Source: Spirochaetales bacterium (GTDB lineage: Bacteria; Spirochaetota; Spirochaetia; DSM-2461). Taken from it: a stretch of 9,337 nucleotides of DNA. This document shows, piece by piece, positions 7,695 through 9,337 of the stretch. The stretch spans positions 1-9,337 of the forward strand of contig PDRU01000068.1 in assembly GCA_002748225.1 (NCBI GenBank), read 5' to 3'. The notes under the pieces were generated by a model. The model was not told where the DNA came from and did not search any database. It saw nothing but the letters and a program-made list of their open reading frames with translations. The number at the start of each line of letters is the position of its first letter. Position 1 is the stretch's first letter. A program made the position numbers and the translations under genes.

Positions 7695-8638
7695 CAGGCG
7701 TTTTCCTCCTGTGTGGTGAGGTTAAGAAAAATGTCTTCCAGACTTAAATCCAGCGGGCGCATCTGCATTATGGGCAGATCGGTTTTGACCAGAGCCCGGA
7801 ATACCGATTCACGGATATCCGCGCTGCCTTCTGCTTCCAGAACAGCTTCGGCCAGTCCTTCAGAAGCGCTTTGGGTAACTTTCAGTTCCTTCAAATTGGA
7901 AACGGAACCCAGAGACGATTTAACTTTGTCCGGACTGCCTTTAACCAGCAGCTGGAGCCGCGCGGCGCCGGAAAGTCTGCGCGACAGGTTGTCCGGTGTA
8001 TCGGAAGCGGCAATGCGCCCCTGGCTGATAATAAGAATACGGCCGCAGGTGGCGCTGATCTCCGGCAGAATGTGAGATGAAAGAACCACCGTGTGCTCTT
8101 TACCCAGTTCCCGGATAAGTTCCCGTATTTCAATAATCTGTTTGGGGTCCAGACCAACGGTAGGCTCGTCCAGTATCAGCAGCGGAGGATTCCCCACCAG
8201 CGCCTGGGCCAGTCCCACCCGCTGTTTGTACCCCTTGGAGAGGTTGCGGATCAGCCTGGAGTGAACATCGTCTATCTTTACCAGCTCTTTGATGGTCTGC
8301 AGATGGGCTCTGCGTTCGTTCTTCGGTGTTTTCTTGAACGCCGCTACAAAATTAAGATATTCATCAACAGTCAGTTCCTGGTAGAGAGGGGGCTGTTCCG
8401 GCAGGTAGCCTATCAGTTTCTTTGTTTCTTCCGGAGCTTCAATAATGTCCGTACCATCAATGAGTATGCGTCCGGAACTGGGCGCCAGATAACCGGTTAT
8501 CATGTTCATTGTGGTTGTTTTCCCGGCACCGTTAGGGCCCAGAAAGCCGATAATTTCCCCTTTCCGTATATGGAAGCTGATGTTATCCACTGCGGTAACA
8601 GGGCCGTAATGCCTGGAAAGGTCTTCAGCGCGTATCAT
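7694..8638 (-). CDS. ABC transporter ATP-binding protein, GldA/CcmA type
   Basis: This 314-residue cytoplasmic ATPase powers the operon's permease. All the nucleotide-binding motifs are intact: Walker A GPNGAGKT (34-41), Q-loop Gln82 in LPEQPP, signature LSKGYKQR (133-140), Walker B LLILDEP (153-159) with catalytic E158, D-loop GLD (162-164), and switch His189 in LSSHI. A C-terminal extension (about 225-314, ending SLEDIFLNLTTQEENA) is typical of ATPases paired with ABC-2 permeases. The frame extends upstream to an ATG at 8728, but that ATG lies inside the promoter described below. I chose ATG 8638 because GAGGA (8644-8648) lies 5 bases upstream and the protein then begins MIRAEDLSRHYG, as family members do. 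An ATG at 8650 is possible but overlaps the ribosome binding site. This is the first gene of the four-gene operon. Confidence 0.94.
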   Translation of the reverse strand: MIRAEDLSRHYGPVTAVDNISFHIRKGEIIGFLGPNGAGKTTTMNMITGYLAPSSGRILIDGTDIIEAPEETKKLIGYLPEQPPLYQELTVDEYLNFVAAFKKTPKNERRAHLQTIKELVKIDDVHSRLIRNLSKGYKQRVGLAQALVGNPPLLILDEPTVGLDPKQIIEIRELIRELGKEHTVVLSSHILPEISATCGRILIISQGRIAASDTPDNLSRRLSGAARLQLLVKGSPDKVKSSLGSVSNLKELKVTQSASEGLAEAVLEAEGSADIRESVFRALVKTDLPIMQMRPLDLSLEDIFLNLTTQEENA

Positions 8639-8643
8639 GGCAT

Positions 8644-8648
8644 TCCTC
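8644..8648 (-). promoter_or_regulatory. Ribosome binding site of the ABC ATPase gene
   Basis: GAGGA on the minus strand lies 5 bases before the ATG at 8638. It decides the start against the in-frame ATG at 8650, whose own codon runs into the site, and against the far-upstream ATG at 8728. Confidence 0.7.
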
Positions 8649-8673
8649 ATATTATTCTGGAATGATTGTTTCA

Positions 8674-8692
8674 CTGCCGCCTGGAGCGGCAG
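8674..8692 (-). other. Hairpin in the 5' leader of the ABC operon
   Basis: A perfect 7-bp inverted repeat (CTGCCGC at 8674-8680 and GCGGCAG at 8686-8692) encloses a 5-base loop. It is GC-rich and should be stable in RNA. From the predicted transcription start near 8700 it begins about 9 bases into the leader and ends about 35 bases before the ATG. No U-tract follows on the minus strand, so it is not a standard intrinsic terminator. It could stabilise the 5' end of the mRNA or act as an operator. Confidence 0.6.
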
Positions 8693-8706
8693 CGAAAATC
8701 CCGCAC

Positions 8707-8735
8707 AGTATATTACGTGTCTGAACAAGAGGCAA
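8707..8735 (-). promoter_or_regulatory. Predicted sigma-70-type promoter of the ABC operon
   Basis: On the minus strand, -35 TTGCCT (8730-8735) and -10 TATACT (8707-8712) are separated by exactly 17 bases. They match the TTGACA/TATAAT consensus at 4/6 and 5/6 positions. Transcription would start near 8700 and give a leader of about 60 bases before the ATPase start at 8638. The prediction is by eye from consensus only. Confidence 0.6.
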
Positions 8736-8834
8736 TGAACCTTACCGAATAGTCATGGTTGGGAAGGGGGTATTGCCGGCCCGGTAAAATGCATTTACTC
8801 TAAGGTAAGCAAGTTAACACAGGTTTTATGGTAT

Positions 8835-9337
8835 ATGCAGAATCATCCATGGAAAAACAAAGTTGCAGTTATTACGGGGGCCGGCAGCGGGATAGGAAGA
8901 GCAATCAGCCGGCAGCTTGCCCGGCGCGGGTGCCATATTTCTCTGGTTGATGTTGATCAGACCGGTCTTGATGAAACAAAAACGAAGCTGCAATCCTGTC
9001 AAGGTAAATTTACTACCCACCGGATTGATGTTTCTGACAAGGCCCAAATGCAGTTATTACCCGATATGGTGATTGCAGAGCATGGCCAGGTTGACATGAT
9101 CTTCAATAATGCGGGAATAACAATAGAAAAGCCGTTTAACTCACATTCAATTGAAGAATGGGAATTAATGATTGGCATCAATATCTGGGGAGTTATCTAT
9201 GGCTGCAAGTACTTTTTACCCTACCTGAAACAACGTCCGGAAGCCTTTATAATTAACACATCAAGCCTGGCCGGATTTCTGGGCATTCCCACGCAATCCA
9301 GCTATTGCTTAACCAAAGCGGCCGTCAAGGTGCTGAG
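8835..9337 (+). CDS. Short-chain dehydrogenase/reductase (classical SDR), 3' end missing
   Basis: The first 167 residues of an oxidoreductase of the classical SDR family are present; about 80-120 residues are normally still to come. The Rossmann glycine motif TGAGSGIG is at 14-21. Asp39 at the end of the second strand (LVDVD) points to NAD(H) rather than NADP(H). The D65-V66 adenine-contact pair, the NNAG motif (91-94), structural Asn116, and the catalytic Ser144, Tyr157 and Lys161 (YCLTK) are all in place. It should therefore be active if the rest is intact. The substrate cannot be read from this part. The frame has no other start codon nearby, so ATG 8835 is the best choice, although the Shine-Dalgarno is weak (AGG at 8821, 11 bases away). 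By hand count GC is about 46% over 8881-9337, lower than the ABC operon. The gene is divergent from that operon. Confidence 0.93.
   Translation, partial: MQNHPWKNKVAVITGAGSGIGRAISRQLARRGCHISLVDVDQTGLDETKTKLQSCQGKFTTHRIDVSDKAQMQLLPDMVIAEHGQVDMIFNNAGITIEKPFNSHSIEEWELMIGINIWGVIYGCKYFLPYLKQRPEAFIINTSSLAGFLGIPTQSSYCLTKAAVKVL

Larger units (their letters stand above)
8639..8834. other. Divergent intergenic region between the ABC operon and the dehydrogenase gene
   Basis: This 196-bp region carries the minus-strand promoter, the leader hairpin and three copies of a TTACC/GGTAA core: TTACC at 8742-8746, GGTAA at 8783-8787 and GGTAA at 8804-8808. A plus-strand promoter must lie here or be absent, but I could not find a convincing -10/-35 pair for the dehydrogenase. 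The best candidates (TAAAAT at 8785 with TTGGGA 20 bases upstream; TTGCCG at 8773 with TTTACT) are poor in spacing or match. Confidence 0.6.

Noticed and set aside
8639..8728. A 30-codon N-terminal extension of the ABC ATPase from ATG 8728
   Set aside because: The ATG falls between the -35 and -10 boxes of the predicted promoter, and a better ATG with ribosome binding site is at 8638.

Overview
The window is about 9.3 kb of bacterial DNA of moderate GC content with tightly packed genes and mostly strong Shine-Dalgarno sites. It carries seven protein genes in two converging blocks, plus a divergent intergenic region near the right end. I see no tRNA, rRNA, CRISPR array or insertion sequence. 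The gene set (a Gld-type ABC operon ending in a DUF4340 gene, a secreted protein of about 32-residue YD-like repeats, and a cyclic-nucleotide-binding/bacterial PH-domain membrane protein) would fit a free-living spirochaete. That placement is an inference from gene content with modest confidence; Chloroflexota or another phylum cannot be excluded.

Left block, plus strand (1-3938). The window opens inside an EamA/DMT-family drug/metabolite transporter gene. Seven bases after its stop comes a 540-codon gene for a membrane protein with an N-terminal cyclic-nucleotide-binding fold and two copies of a [two transmembrane helices + bacterial PH domain] module. After a 43-bp gap comes a secreted 526-residue protein built almost entirely of 14 full and one partial repeats with a 32-residue period.

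Right block, minus strand (8638 down to 3928). This is a compact four-gene operon: ABC ATPase, ABC-2 permease (GldF-like), GldG-like auxiliary protein, and a DUF4340 protein. Gene junctions are 1-bp overlap (TGATG), 9-bp gap and 4-bp overlap (ATGA), so co-expression and translational coupling are likely. A good sigma-70-type promoter (8707-8735) and a leader hairpin (8674-8692) lie upstream of the ATPase gene. The operon's last gene overlaps the repeat-protein gene tail to tail by 11 bp. Together the four proteins should form a membrane ABC complex whose GldG and DUF4340 subunits are anchored with large domains outside the cytoplasmic membrane. The transported substrate is not known.

Far right (8835-9337, plus strand). 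A classical short-chain dehydrogenase/reductase gene is transcribed divergently from the ABC operon and runs off the window. It is poorer in GC than its neighbours.

The two least ordinary items are the cyclic-nucleotide/tandem PH-domain membrane protein and the 32-residue repeat protein. Nothing here amounts to a clearly new defence or mobile system.
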